DNA of 64,000 bases from Agelaius tricolor (Eukaryota > Chordata > Aves > Passeriformes > Icteridae): assembly GCA_023055355.1 (NCBI GenBank), contig JALJCS010000001.1:72085381-72149380 (forward strand), in the 5' to 3' direction. The translations under genes and the position numbers were made by a program. The stretch's first letter is position 1. The number at the start of each line of letters is the position of its first letter. This document shows positions 11,762 to 24,700 of the stretch, one piece after another. The notes beneath the pieces are model-generated. The model was not told the origin of the DNA, did not search any database, and saw only the letters and a program-made list of their open reading frames with translations.

Positions 11762-12621
11762 GCAGCCCCCAGAATTAAATCTGATTCCCACGGGGTTGCT
11801 GCACAGCCAGCTGCCGGTAAGTGCATCTTACTGTGGCATCCTCTGCCTGCACACCAGGCATAAGGATGATTGCAAAACTTTATGTGCCCTGTGCTATGGC
11901 CCAGCTGAAATGGAAGGCTTGGCAGCATGGCAAAAATGCACATTATTTATTCATAGACTTCATTTGCTTATCTAAGGCAAGAGTGCTGGCTCCCTGCCCA
12001 GACCACCAAAATATCTACCTGTGCTCCACAGGCAGAACTGGAGTCAGTGCACCAACAGGATGAGTCCTGCACAGCCACATTTCTGAGGTGATATAACGAG
12101 ACTCCAAAGGATCCACAATGCCTTTCAAACTAGGTCATCTTGTTTATGTACCACCTCCTTAATTTTTTTTTAGCTTTTTTTTTGGTTCATGGGACTACTT
12201 AGATGTGTAATTATGATAAATGGTGTTACTGCCATTCCCCTGGGCTGAATCATCCTAGTTTATTGGTGCACTAAATGAGTAAAGGTGAACTGAGCAGAAG
12301 TGTCAAGGCCAGCTCTACTCTGCAGTGTCTGCTGAGTGTCTTGAGCTCAAGGATGGAGTCAGTTCCTCAGATGAGTTTTACTCCCTTGAACCCAGAGATG
12401 GATCTGTAACAGCTTCTGCCAGCTGAGACCCTGACATTTGACCCAAAAGATCTCTGTAGCTAAAAGGCTTCACTTCTCTGCACTGTGCTTTTAGAAGTGC
12501 CCTTTCCAGCCAATCTCCTAAAGCAAAGTTTGTCAAAGGTGAACTGGAAACTATTTGGAGATGTTCAAAACTCAACAGGGAAAGACCCTGCTCTAATTTC
12601 AAAGCTGGCTCTAAATTAGAA

Positions 12622-12696
12622 GTTAGCCATGCTCTGACCAGGGGATTGGACCTGGTGACCTGCAGAGGCTTTTTCCAATCTAAATTATTCTTTGAC
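12622..12696 (+). mobile_element. CR1 3' tail fragment
   Basis: A short plus-oriented piece with the motif GGGGATTGGACCTGGTGACC, then TTTTTCCAATCTAAATTATTC, a typical CR1 3' end. It lies in the EVA1A intron, antisense to the gene. Confidence 0.7.
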
Positions 12697-15600
12697 TACA
12701 TGGTCAGAGCCCAAACACTGGCTTGTGCTGTTCTAAACCAGCCTGTAGTTCCAGGCCTGTAGGTGCTCATGGAGCAGTTAAAGAGATTAAATGCCTTTGT
12801 GCTCTTCACTTCTCTTCCAAATGAATCTCAGAGGTGACTGATGAGCCAAAGTGGAAGAAGATGTCAAGACAGTCTGAAAATTGGCTATTAAATCATTAGA
12901 CTGATCCAAAAGTGGTTGGTGTGGATGATATGGGGAAAAAATCAGGCTGAAGACAGGACAAAGAAAGATAAGGAAAGTGCAGCAGATAAGTAAAAAAAAA
13001 AAAAAAAAGAAAAGGGTGGACCAGCCTCCTGCAAACTCAGCTGTAATGCAAAGAACAAGCAGGACACTGAACTGAATGTGCCAGTGGGCCCATGACAGGG
13101 GGTTAAAACTGATGGCCTTCAGGTCTTCAGATGGTCTGTAAGGTATCTTCCAGCCAAATATTCTACAAAATGCAGCAGTAGTTGGAAGGTCATGTAAGAC
13201 CAAAGCCACAGGCTTTAAGCTAAGATATTTTGACAAAAGACAGCAAAATTCCAAAGGTAAAAAAGATACTGGAGCAGGCATGGAGAATGTGCCAATGGCC
13301 CTTGCAGCAGCCTGGCTGAGTGGAATCCTGCCTCCATTGGAAGCAATGGCTACTCTGAATGCAAGGGTCAAGACTCAAATTAAAACTGCAGCCTCCTTTG
13401 TGCAGTAGGAGGAAAAAGCAAAAGATGCTGCTGTCCATCCAGTCCTATGTAAACAGTAAAGAAAAAAAAAAAAAAACAGGAAAAGCAGAGTCCCTACCTG
13501 ATAACACTTTTACCTCTATGTGCAATTTAACTGAGGACAGTAATCACCCAGCTCCCCTTGTGGGCAGCCCTAAGGGCTCTGGGGCCACCTGGATCATGGG
13601 AGTGTGAGCAAATGAGCAGAACTGGGGTGTTTGTCCTGGAAGGCACTGGGTGCAGTCTGCCTTGGCTCTGCCTGGCTGAGAGGATGCCATGAGCACTTCC
13701 CTGAGCACCAGTCCTGCACACACATGGGCTTGATTTGGTTGCATTAGTTCCACTGCTCGCTCCTTTAGAGCAACTCATAAAAAAAACATAGATTGGAGCC
13801 TGAGACACAGACACATGTGGATTCTCTGCCCCCAATTTTGCCCTTGTCTTGCCTTTCCTTTCTCCTCTACACTCCTTTTTTCATGCTACTGTATCCAGTA
13901 CATGAACAATTTTACCTCCATTGCTCCTTAAGCAACCATTTTTCTTCCTCTGCCTGTGCTCATCCGTTCAGCCCTTCATGCAGTGCAAGAGCTGTAATTG
14001 AATTTTTGGGCTCCAGTGGCATTTATGAGCTCCTACAGCTACTCTGTCAACATGTGAGACACTGAGTGGACTTCCTCACAGAGATGTAACCCTGTGTTCA
14101 GCTGCAGTCTTGACATTTATCGTACATACAATCCACTTGCACAGCAGCATCTCTTTTTTTTTTTTTTCACAGCAAAAGAGCAACTTAAGCTAAAAACCAC
14201 AGGCTCTGCTTTTTCTCACTTAAAGTAGCCAAGTCAGCAATAGCCTAGCTTTGGGGGTTTGATGGCTGATTGGTGATTTTGAGAGCCTAACCCAGTGCAT
14301 GTTCTACTTGTAAAGACCAAAACCAGGCACCTTCTTCAGCAAATGGATGCTCAGCAACTTCCAAAAGCTTGAAGGTGGCCCAGATTCATCACATCAACAG
14401 GGAAGCTTCTCAAAACACTCATTATACTGGGAAAAGAAGTTCTTTTAATGTGTATTGGCATGAGTATCAGGAGTTAGCACAATTTTGATATGCATTCTTG
14501 TGTGCTTATGTGTGTTTACACTCATTAAAACATAGATTTTGACCACTGAAGCTTTTTCTTCCAATGCTGTAGATGACAGCTCCCAGCTTCCAGCAGAACC
14601 CAGTCTCTGCCAATCTCTTTGGCTGGGGCTACGTTTTTCCTTCCTTGTATTTCTCTCTCTGGAGTGGAAGGATTGATAAAAATGTCACTGATTTAACCCT
14701 AAAATTAGTCCATGCAGACAAAAGATATATGCTCTACATAACCCTCTACACAAAAGCCACTATTTTCTAGGTACTCAAACTGGACAAAAAATTAAAAACA
14801 CATTTTATTTTATTTTTCCAACCAAACCAGCAGCAATTATGGAGCTTGTTTCCTGAGGTCTAGCAATCTGCTGGGAGCATCAGCCCAGACTGCCATTAAT
14901 TCCCCAGGAAATGCCCCAGGCCAAGGCTGTTATTGCTATTATAATAAATTGTTTCAATAAATAAAAAACAATCTAGGCATTAACACTGCTGGCTTCCTGT
15001 AATGGCTTCATGCATTCTGTGGGGAGGAAAATTTCAGAGGGCCCCCAGTAAAAGGTTCAGCACTAAGCATGGCCAGACAAACAGTAGGAGCAATATCTTC
15101 TAGGGAATTTGCAGTCAGCCCCACAGGCTGCTGAAATCCCCTGACAGAACAGAGGAAGCTCTCCAGGAGCCCCTTATTAATAAGGCTCAGGCCAACCAGT
15201 CTAAAATTTGGAATGATCTCCCCTGGGCTGTATTTTGGAAGGCCCTTGTTAATAACTTGGCAGCAAAGCTTTGCTTATGAAAGAAGAATAAAACAGGAAT
15301 TTCTGGAGGTCTCCCTCCAACTGCTTCATCCTAAATGCAGTGTCAAAAACTGGATAAGTCTCCTGTCCAAAAGGAGGCACTGGAAGAGCTCTGATACATT
15401 TTGAATGTTTAATATTTATATAATCATGAGGGACATTTCTGGTCTTGATAGTCTGTGACTGCAAGGACAGTTCCAGCTGTCACTGAGACTGGTGAAGACT
15501 TTCCAAACACTCAGGAACAGGACCACAACAAATTACAGGTCTGAGGTTTGTAGGCAGAGATAGCCTCTAATTAAAAACCTAATTTTATAAAGAAAATCAG

Positions 15601-16930
15601 CTTTCAAATAAAGAGTGTCTCTGAGTCTTTTGCAAGACTAAGCTCTAAATAATATTTATCTGTTGGATCAGCTACTAATTTCATTCCTCATTGACATTAT
15701 TCACACTTTCTCCCTGTTTCTGAAGAAATAGGTTCTGGAATCTGTGATGAGACTGACACCTAACCGGCTCTGATACTTAACCATGACAGCTGCAAATCAG
15801 GACTCTTTTGCTTCCTGCTGTGATTTTTACTATTCAGCTGTCCATAGGAAGATTCCCAGCTCTTATGTGGGAATATCAGTCCAAAAGAGGGTGGAAATGA
15901 GCACAGAGGCTTTTGCTAATACTGGCACTTCTCTGTGCACTGCAAGACTCTGCATGTGTGAGTGACTGAGTCTGCACACTCTTCACCTGCAGCTGCCCAC
16001 CCAAAAACTGCCATTTTGTGCACAAAATTTGAACACCGTTGAGCATAGAAGGGATTCCACTATTTGTGGATGCTCTCCCCAGGCTAAAAAACACCCTGCT
16101 GCCAGGAGAGAGGAAAGGCAATAGAGAGGATCATCCTTTCAAGCCTGCACTTTACCCATGAAATAGCAAAAACCCACAGCTTCATTTCCCTGCAGTGGAC
16201 CTGAGAGTACCCACCACCCTCTGCCCAAGAGAAAAAACACTTTTTTATATTGCCCCTGCCTATTTACAATTTTCTTTTGCAAACTCCTATTCTGAGACAG
16301 CTCATCAGCACAGGAAAGCCCCGAACGCAGCACTTTCAGTCTGCAGAGAGCACCTGAGGGATGTTGTCAGTGTCATGGAACAGAGCAGCTCTTGCACTGC
16401 TGTTTCTCTTTGGCACCAGACTGTGGTCAGGAGCAGTGGGAAGATGTGTGACCCAGAACCAGCCCTCCCTGGCTGCTCAATACCTTGACTTTCCTGAGCC
16501 ACTATAATGGATCTTCTATGGACATCAGCTGTGGCTTGAGCTGCCTTCAGGGCCCCAAACTCAGGCAGGCACAAAAATAAAAAAAAATTCAACTGCTTTG
16601 CTGTTCAAAAAATGCATTATGAAGAGGGATGGCTTAGCAGTGCTCTAGTTTTATGTAAATTATATTTGTGTCCTGTGACACAGTTTGTCTTTGAAGTCAT
16701 AAGCTGAAACATCTCCATACTCACATATAACAAAATAAATCATGACAAATCCATCATTTCAACTAAAAGCAGAGGCTAAATTGCATGCAGCAGATAAAGA
16801 TGGTTTAGGACATCTGCTGTTTCAATCCATGGGTCAGTCATCAAATATTTTTATAATAAATCACAAACTGGACATATATGTCACTGAGACTGAAACCCAT
16901 CTAACAGCCATGGTGAGGAACATGGGAACC

Positions 16931-16981
16931 AGCTGATCCTTAAGGGCTCTTCCAACTAAAACATTCTATGGTTCCATGATA
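16931..16981 (+). mobile_element. CR1 3' tail fragment (very short)
   Basis: Only the last 50 bp or so of a CR1 copy: GCTCTTCCAACTAAAACATT followed by CTATGGTTCCATGAT. It lies in the EVA1A intron. Confidence 0.55.
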
Positions 16982-17912
16982 CATATTGGAAAACATAAGT
17001 CCTGAACTCAGCATGTGAAACCAAAGTCTTGAGATCTGAGTTTACCTATTTGACATCCAGTGGACATGAACACCACACAAGGAAACCATGCAAAGACAGG
17101 GCAGACAAATCCCAGAGCAACAGGACAGTTGAAGCTGTTTGTGCTGCAGTAAAATCTGGAGGCTTCTGCCAAGGCTGACACCTTGTGACAGGGATGAATC
17201 AACACTTTGTGCCCCAAAACCAACATAGAGTCAAAGAGCTCTGCTATGGTCAGTGGAAGCAAGGTCCATGGAGCATTGTCAGCAGCCCTGAATCACAGTT
17301 CCAAATATCCTGGACCATTAATCCTACAGCTTTCTCTGCCCATTACTGTTCAGATGGGGAACACAATATTAACAGCATTTTGTTTTATAGTAGGGATAGG
17401 AAGGTAGGTATTCTCATGTTAAAACTGGTAGCTGTAGGTAAGGGGGAAGAAGTGGGATAGACAAAAGACTCCTTTAAAGCCTGTTTGTTTAACTTTTCCT
17501 TGGAGATACCCATGCAAGAAAACAAATCTATCCTACTCAGCTATCTTCTGTGAAGAACTCTACTAATTCCATTTAATCTGCCTGACTCTGAGGGCTGTCA
17601 TGAAAAAATGCATCCTGATGACAGCACTGGATATGTAGAAGAGCAGAAATTTGTATAACCTTTCATGGTCCTTTTAGAAGAATCCTTTACTAAATAATAT
17701 GCAGAAACACTCTTATTAATCTACTCAGTGGTTCCAAAGCGCAAAGCCCAAGTTAGCTGCTTCAAATCCAAATACTTGGATTAGCAGCATGGGGGCATCT
17801 CAGCAAGAGCAAGAGCATGGCAGCAAGAATGCACACTGTTTAATGAATTAGCAAAACTGAATGAGCTGGCAGACATGAAAAAGTAGCTCACAAATTCTGG
17901 AGTTTTAGTTAA

Positions 17913-18075
17913 TATGGCCTTGAACACTTCCAGGAATGGGGCAGCCACAACCTCTCTGGGCCACCTGTGCCAGTGTCTCACCATCCTCACAGTAAAGAAT
18001 TTCTTTCTAATATCTAATCTAAACCCATTCTCTTTCAGTTTAAAGGCATTCCCCCTGGTTCTGTCACTTTTCATT
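17913..18075 (-). mobile_element. CR1 LINE fragment with ORF2 C-terminal remnant
   Basis: Minus-oriented CR1 piece. The minus strand reads [20 protein letters not shown], then a short KKFF-type stretch, [10 protein letters not shown] and LEVFK, which is the degraded C-terminal end of CR1 ORF2. It lies in the EVA1A intron in the same orientation as the gene, about 540 bp from the start-exon donor. Confidence 0.88.
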
Positions 18076-18621
18076 CACCTTTTAACGTGAATTTTTTTAG
18101 AAGACTGCTCCCCGTTACTTGAAAGATACACGTGGGTGAAAGATAAACTGTGATCCAAGGAAATCTCACTCTAAAGTAGATTTAAATGTACAATTAAGTA
18201 GACTCTCAAGTTACTTCATCTTCACACTTCTACTGAAGATAAGCCAAATTCTCTTAAGCAGTGTAAAGATTTGAGTGCTGCTTATTTTCCAAATTACAGG
18301 ACAACAAACTTGCCTCCCTAATGAGCCAGGCTTTGATCTCCAGGAAAATGAAGCATTAGGAATAATACCACATGTAAGATTACATTGTGTTTAACTGCAG
18401 ATGAGAGCAGAGCCAGTGGAAAGCAGTGCACAATAAACTCAGTTATACACTGCCTGCTAGAGCTGCCCCGGTCAGGCCTTCCAAGGGAGAATTCACTGAG
18501 AGAAGAATGAAATACACAAACAGTTCAGAGAGGCAGATTTATCCCCGGGTACCTGTGAAAGGAGGGTCTACAAAAAGCTTGCAGGAGCTCAGGGAGGTGT
18601 GAGACACCAGACAAACAGTAC

Positions 18622-18694
18622 CTGTGATGAAGGCATAGGCTGCCAGGATGTTGCTGAGCAGGGCCATCTCCGTGCCGACGCCCACGGGCTCCAT
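18622..18694 (-). CDS. EVA1A: EVA1A first coding exon
   Basis: This exon encodes the N-terminus of EVA1A, a small single-pass membrane protein of the ER/lysosome system known in mammals to promote autophagy and cell death. Reading the minus strand, ATG at 18694-18692 sits in a strong start context (A at -3, G at +4) and begins MEPVGVGTEMALLSN. The stretch EMALLSNILAAY is the family's conserved N-terminal signature. The exon ends ...ATC ACA G followed by GTACTG, a good splice donor at 18621-18620. The leftover G joins AA of the terminal exon to make GAA (Glu), so the frame continues. A second ATG ten codons in (MALLSN) also has a good context (G at -3, G at +4) and could serve as the start. 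The residues before MALLSN differ from the mammalian N-terminus as I recall it, so the exact start is less certain than the gene identity. Confidence 0.88.
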
Positions 18695-18721
18695 GCTGCT
18701 GCTGCTGCTGCTGCTGCTGCT
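18695..18721 (-). repeat. (AGC)9 trinucleotide repeat abutting the EVA1A start codon
   Basis: Nine perfect GCT units on the plus strand read as AGC on the minus strand. The last unit directly precedes ATG of EVA1A, so the -3 A of the start context is supplied by the repeat. If translated from upstream it would be a run of nine serines. CAG/CTG-class repeats change length easily. Confidence 0.95.
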
Positions 18722-18771
18722 GAGCCCCGGCGGTTCTGTCTCATCCACAGGGAGCAGGAGGGGAGTGTTGT
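18695..18771 (-). other. EVA1A: EVA1A start-exon 5' UTR (or N-terminal extension)
   Basis: This is the transcribed stretch directly before the EVA1A start codon, if the acceptor-like sequence ACCCTGTAG at 18780-18772 (minus strand) is used. A second acceptor-like site, GTCAAAGCAG with AG at 18812-18811, would lengthen the exon to 18810. The stretch contains nine AGC repeats (18721-18695). It is in frame with EVA1A and free of stops, so it could be 5' UTR or part of a longer N-terminus begun in an upstream exon. No in-frame ATG is present before 18694. Confidence 0.55.
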
Positions 18772-21700
18772 CTACAGGGTAGAAAGTGGCTGACCTCCCC
18801 TTCTTCTTCTCTGCTTTGACACAGAAAGGGAATGAGGAATGAGGAATGTAGAACGTGACCCAGTCCGACCTCGCCTTATCCCCAGGTCAGCATCTGTGTT
18901 CAGAAATTTGGAGCTGCTCGACAGGGAGCCACCCAAATTTGCCCCTTTTTGGGGGGTAACTAAACCTTCTCAAGCAGCTTCAGCTGAGCACATACCTCCT
19001 CTGCATCCAGGCATCATCATCTCTCCCCCATCTCCTGCTCTTTCATGTCACCGCTTAAACACACCCACCTATGCTACAGCAAATATATAATCAGGTTTCT
19101 TTTCTCTTATGTAAATCAAAGGAGCCTTTATCAACAGTGGGTTCAGCTAAGCTTGTAAGGAGGACTGGAAAACACAGGCAGGGCCCACAACCCTTTGCTG
19201 GTGTGGTGCTGTAGTGATCCATCCACAGCTGGCAAACAGACGTGCTTTCTCTCCAACCTTGGTGGGGAAGGGCAGACCTGAGTTTATGACTTCCTTCAGA
19301 AGCCTGCTCGTATTGTGTTTCACCCAGACACCATTTCCGCTCTGGAGAGGTGAATGAACATGGGTTAATGATTTGATTTTATTTGTTGAGGACTAGAGCT
19401 AAGGAGGCAGTTCATTCCAGGAGGCTCAAAGAGACCCTTTCAGACCTTATCAGCTCGCTGTTGAGGGCTCCCCACACCTTGATCTGCAGGCAGACACCCC
19501 CACTACTCACAGAAGAGTAATTGTTTTCAACACAGGAAAAAGTCAATGCACAGGATCCAGCTCCATCATCCATGTGAGTTTTTAACTGTAGCTATTATAG
19601 ATTTCCAGGCTCCCTTCTCTGGGTGTCTAGCTCTGGCCAAAAGCAAGCACCACTCTGTAAAATCACAGACTTGCACCTGGCTTCTGCTTATCTGCAGGTA
19701 TTAAATTCAGAACACTGCCAGCTCCATCTCCAATGATGCCACCAGTGCCATGCAGCAAAGGCATTCTGTCAGGAGTGGTGATGTGAGATGGTCTCTGTTC
19801 CTTGGCTGCTTGATCCATCTCCTTTCCCTGCAAAACCAGCAGAGTGAGACATCGCCTTCAGCTTCCCGATGTGGGTGCCAGGAAGCAGCTCAGCCCAAGG
19901 AAGCAGTAACAGAAAGTGAGGGGTGTCAAAGAGAACAGGTAATACTGGATGGAGAGGGACTGAGGGCAGGAATGTGTGTGCAGTGATGCCAACTCCTGAT
20001 CTGCCTGGAGGAGAACCAGCGGGGATGGATGTCCAGGTGTCACTGTGAGGGACCAGCCCCAAGGAATGTGGGCACAGCTGCACCTCTGCCACTGCATAGC
20101 TGCATGGCCTTGGGAAAGCCACATGTTCAAGGTTACCACGGTGTTAATGACTGGACTCCAAGCAAAGTGTTTAAACATGAGTGCTTGGGTGTCATATCCC
20201 AAAGAGTAAGATATCCCAAGAGCCTCTTGCTTTAGGAGAATAGAGGTTACTGCAGACCCCTTGTGCAAAATGGACACAGAAGGTCCAAGGGCACATTTGG
20301 CAGGAAATCAATAGCAACATTTCACAATATTTTTTAGTTCAGAATTTTTTAAAATTCACATTAACATGCCCTCTAATATCTCCTTTATCCTCCCTGTCTG
20401 GTAAATCTGCCTGTACAAGTGTTAGAATTTTTCCCTACTGCTGTTCCAAGGAAATCCAGAGATGCATGGTAAATATTTAACTTCCAAAAACTGAACCTAA
20501 AACTTGGATATTTCAGAGCATCTCAAGTAGCACCATGGATCTAAACTAAGGCAAGAGAATCCTGCTATTAGTTGATGGATAGCAGAGAGTCATTCAGCTC
20601 TCCCCACAGCAAACACTTGAAGCTCAATGTATTTGCTCATACAAAAACATCTAAGACACCCCAGGGCCAGGAGGACATCCATGCAAAGTTGGCAGGTATG
20701 AGAAGGGATGGAAGGGAAATGCCCACCCTTCTAGAAGCCAGGTGAACACCGCAGGTGATCACAAATGACACATTTGTATGGGGGTAACGGAATCCTGCCC
20801 GAGATGTCTCTGACTGAGGTCTAGCTCTGAGCTAGTTAATGTAAGATCCCTTCACAATTGAGGAAAATGAAGGGCACCACCAGGAAATAATCTCATACAT
20901 ATTTCCGATGTCAGAGGGACACCACTCTGTTGGGTGTGGAGCAGCCCTTGTAAACCATGTGCCACAGCGGTGTCTTCAGGAGGCAGAGTAAGGGATAACT
21001 CCTCTCGAGATGTGAGGTATAAGAAGAATCCCTTTTTTTTTTTTTTTCTCTTCTAACTTGTCAAATGAACAGATGCAATCAAACATGTTTTTAAATTAAT
21101 AGTGGCCTGCATACCCTAAACTCCAGCAAAGAGCACCACAAAACCACAGAACTGGTTTTATCATTGGCAGGATTGTACAAGCACAGACACAGAAGGCAGA
21201 AAATGACTGGACTTATGCAGGAAGGAAAAAACAAACACACACAATTTCTCAAGGGCCATGTGTTACTACACTATGGGGTTCCCTGGTCTGCCATTTCTTT
21301 AAGGATCATACTAAAAGATATTCCCTTTCCTCCCGGCTGGCTTTGGAGACTTTTCAATGCCTAATCAGCTCGCTACTACTGGTTTTCTCCTTACCACCCT
21401 TTCTTAGCTGTTGCCAGTTACCTGAATGATTTCTCTGTGAGTTTACACCAAAGCTGAACAAAATTCTTTCAGCCAGCAGTAAATTTGCCCAACACCACAG
21501 TATAAGCACAGGAGAGGTTATTCATGATACCAGGCTGACGTTAGCAAATAGTTTTAACAAAAGAAATAAAACAGGAAAAGAGATTACAGAAATTTTCAAG
21601 TATTTTGTTATTTTTGAAACATTCTTCTAGGTTTTAATTTCAAAATGACATCTTCGTTTGAAAAGTGGTGCATATTTTGAAAGTGAATGAATAAACTATG

Positions 21701-24700
21701 TGAAAACTAAACAAAAGGTGTCATTAGTACAAGTTAAAATGTTTAGATGAGTGGAAATGAGTTCAGGATATTTTTCCTTGCTTAAAAGAATCTCCAGGAT
21801 CACAATATTTATTTGGAGCTAACTTAAAACTCTTTTCCTTGACAGTTTTTCAGTAAGACCTCCAAACTGACAAACCTGTTATTGCCAGTTCTTGTTTATT
21901 TTTGAATTGACTATCCAAGCTGTAGATTAACTTTGCCAGAAGTGTAGACAAAGACAAGCTCTGCCCATACCCACCCTCAAGCTGAATCTCTGGGAGCACA
22001 GACTGGGATTTTCAGTAGTGTCATAAACCATCTCCTGCATATTGGGAAACAACACAAAACCACAGAGGAATCCAACACGTGCTCACCTGTTCTTTTCCTT
22101 TATTCATACACCACCCCTTCCTCCTACTCACCTATCCCTAGAGATGGCTAAGATCTGACTTCATTCATATCTTTTCACTTTGCATTTTATGAAAATAGCA
22201 TTGTATTTCAAAGCTCAGTTGAAAACTTCTCTGTCACATGAGGCAGATCTACTGCCTGTTTTTTTTTTTTTTCCTTTGCCACTAGACAGGTCTGGAAAGT
22301 ATTTCTGTGATGAGTTTGAACAGGCATGGCCATGACTGCTATCCCAAGAAACCCAGTGTTTCTTGAACAGTTCCACTTCAGCCCATTGCTGGTCACACCT
22401 TGAAGCTGTCACAACCCTTTCTGACTGTGACATGGATGGGATTTAGGAGCAATACAGAAATCCAGAAAAGAGGAGATGGGAAGGAACAGTTAACACAACA
22501 CCCTTAGGTTTGGCCAACATGACAATGGTCACAGCTACCTGGGAGAGCTGGCTCTATGTTGGAAGGAGAGACATCCGAAAGGAGCACGCCGTCCTCTATA
22601 ACATTGGGGTCAAACACTCTTGGCTGCAGTGGAAAATGTGGCTTCTGATGCCCTTGTTGATTGGTTGGTCCTGCCTGAGTTTCATGCAGAAGCTTCTTGG
22701 GAACTGAAAGAGAGGAGCAAGAAGAGCACAGTTGTTAGAGTGAGTTATTTCAGCTGGTCAGAATAAGAATTGTCACGTCATGCTACAGGCTCAGCTGATA
22801 GTTAATTATACCACGTGCAGCCCAAACAGACACTGATTTTCCACTATGATGAATGCTCTCCAAATGCCAGCACAGAGACATTCAATGAGAGAATGCTGGA
22901 AACCATAAAGTGATTAAGATACAGTTTATTTACAATTAAGCCTTGAGACTAGGCTAAGGATCAGATTCAGATGTTCTATTTAGACACTCATCTCAGAAAC
23001 TGAAACAGAGGTTAGTAAGCCAGGCTTTGGCCTCAGTTCTAGGCTTCAAAGCACTCCAGTTAGAGCTCTCTGCTCCTACCATGACAGCAGGCTGGACAGG
23101 ATGCCCTATAGCAATGGGAGCTATAGCCATGCCTGAAATCCTGCCTCTCTCGGCCATCAAGCTGCTGGCTCAAGACTGAACATCAGAAGTTTTTGTCCAC
23201 TCCACATTCACAAAACCAAACTCTAGAGGATGCTGTTCATGTAAAATCATAAAGCTTAAACAATCCACCACAAAAATAAGTTCCTGCTGTAAGAAGCCCT
23301 CCCCACTCTGTGAGATCCAAAATACACTGTTTCCCATTGAGTTGTAGGCTGTAAGATGGGAAAGGCCCATTCCCACCATCCCGAGGAACATGAAGACTCA
23401 GCTAACCCCTACTGCTCTCTGTTTTGTCAGCCACAGCATGAGCAATATGCAGGTGGAATGATGCGTTAATATTTGACAGATTTTTTAGACATCTCTAGTC
23501 TCTTCTTTGGACCAAAGCATGCCCTAATAACAGGAGTGTTTTCTCCTCCTTACTGGCCAGTTCTTCAGCTGTATAACCAGGTAAAGAAATCAAAGCTGGT
23601 GTAGCTATCTCAGTGTACACCCACTGAAGGTGAATCCACACAGTGAATTCACTAATTTCCCCTGTAGGGACAAAGAATGGAGTCATCTATGAAGCTGAAC
23701 CAGTTCTCTTCCTCAGCCACAGCCAACACCTCAGGCTATTTCAGAGCAAAGTGCTTCTCCATACAAAGAGAAGAAATATGTATACAGGTCATTCTCTTCA
23801 GAAAGTAGAGGAATTGAGTGACGAAAGACAAAAATAAATTAAAATTTCCACAGGAGAAAGATTTATTTTTCCTGTCAGTGACTATACATTAATGCCTAGC
23901 AGACAACCAAGACTTTAGGGTTCTTAAGACACAGACTGTTGAGCACTAGGCACAAGTTCAGAAGACTCACATGAGCTTCAAGAGAAGATTTCTAGGATGC
24001 CCATTTCCCCTTTCTCCAAGTCTAAGGCCACCTTCCTCTCTCATTTCAAGCAGGCTTCCCCCTCTTAGTGCCTCAGTTTCCCCAGGGCTCCACTTGGGAT
24101 CATGCTATCTCTCATCTCCACCCTCACAGGGGCGTGAAGAAACACAATTAAAAATGCAAAGCACTTTGAGATGTTTGGCAGAAGTTTGAAGGAGAACTTG
24201 GAAAGAGGGCAACTCTGGATCAGAAAGGAAATTCCTGCCTGCCCCCTGCAGCTAATCAGCTGCCAGACTGGAACAGGAGATTTAATCACATCCATTAAAT
24301 TTGCCTGCATCACCCACCACATTACTGGTGGGTGAAGTGATCCAACCACTTTGTTTACATTATGTTTGACTTACTGTCTTTGCTGAGGCAAAGAAAATTG
24401 TAACTAGATTTACAGACTGACCTCCTGTATTAGGCTGCCAGGACATCAGCACTGAAGGTCTTGCATTATTAGAAGAGTCATGCTAGGTCAAGAAACACAC
24501 AGAAAACCCCTCAGCTTCTGAATATCAAAGAGCCGGCACAGAGGTTTCTAGTGAAACCTGAACTGGCAACAGTTGGAAGGCAGCAAAAAAACACATCCCC
24601 TGGTAGGAACCAGACAGGAATGAGGGGGATACCTGTGCCAGGGAAATATCAGAAAGTCTGGAGAGGGGGTGAGTAGAACAGACATTATCCTGCAAACCAC

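Larger units (their letters stand above)
11451..18621 (-). other. EVA1A: EVA1A intron
   Basis: This intron separates the two EVA1A coding exons. It begins GTACTG at 18621 and ends CTGCAG at 11451 on the minus strand, is about 7.2 kb long and splits a Glu codon (phase 1). It contains an (AAGGG)n tract near its 3' end, CR1 remnants at 12.6, 16.9 and 17.9 kb, and several A or T homopolymers (about 12992-13008, 13461-13476, 14153-14168). I see no further exon with family similarity inside it. Confidence 0.85.

Noticed and set aside
11093..11863. 256-codon open frame on the plus strand
   Set aside because: It is antisense to the EVA1A terminal exon and runs into the (GGGAA)n tract, which yields a GREGK-type repeat. 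The GC-rich coding exon explains the lack of stops.
12992..13008. Poly(A) tail of a processed pseudogene
   Set aside because: No coding similarity precedes the A run and no flanking duplication was found. Other homopolymers in the window are equally isolated.
12787..13371. 194-codon minus-strand open frame, the second longest in the window
   Set aside because: No recognisable domain. It includes a run of phenylalanines read from an A homopolymer, and it lies inside the EVA1A intron with no splice or homology support.
18695..18748. EVA1A starting at GTG 18748 with a translated poly-serine tract
   Set aside because: GTG is not a normal start in vertebrate nuclear genes, and the ATG at 18694 has an ideal context. 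The extension is kept only as a hypothesis.
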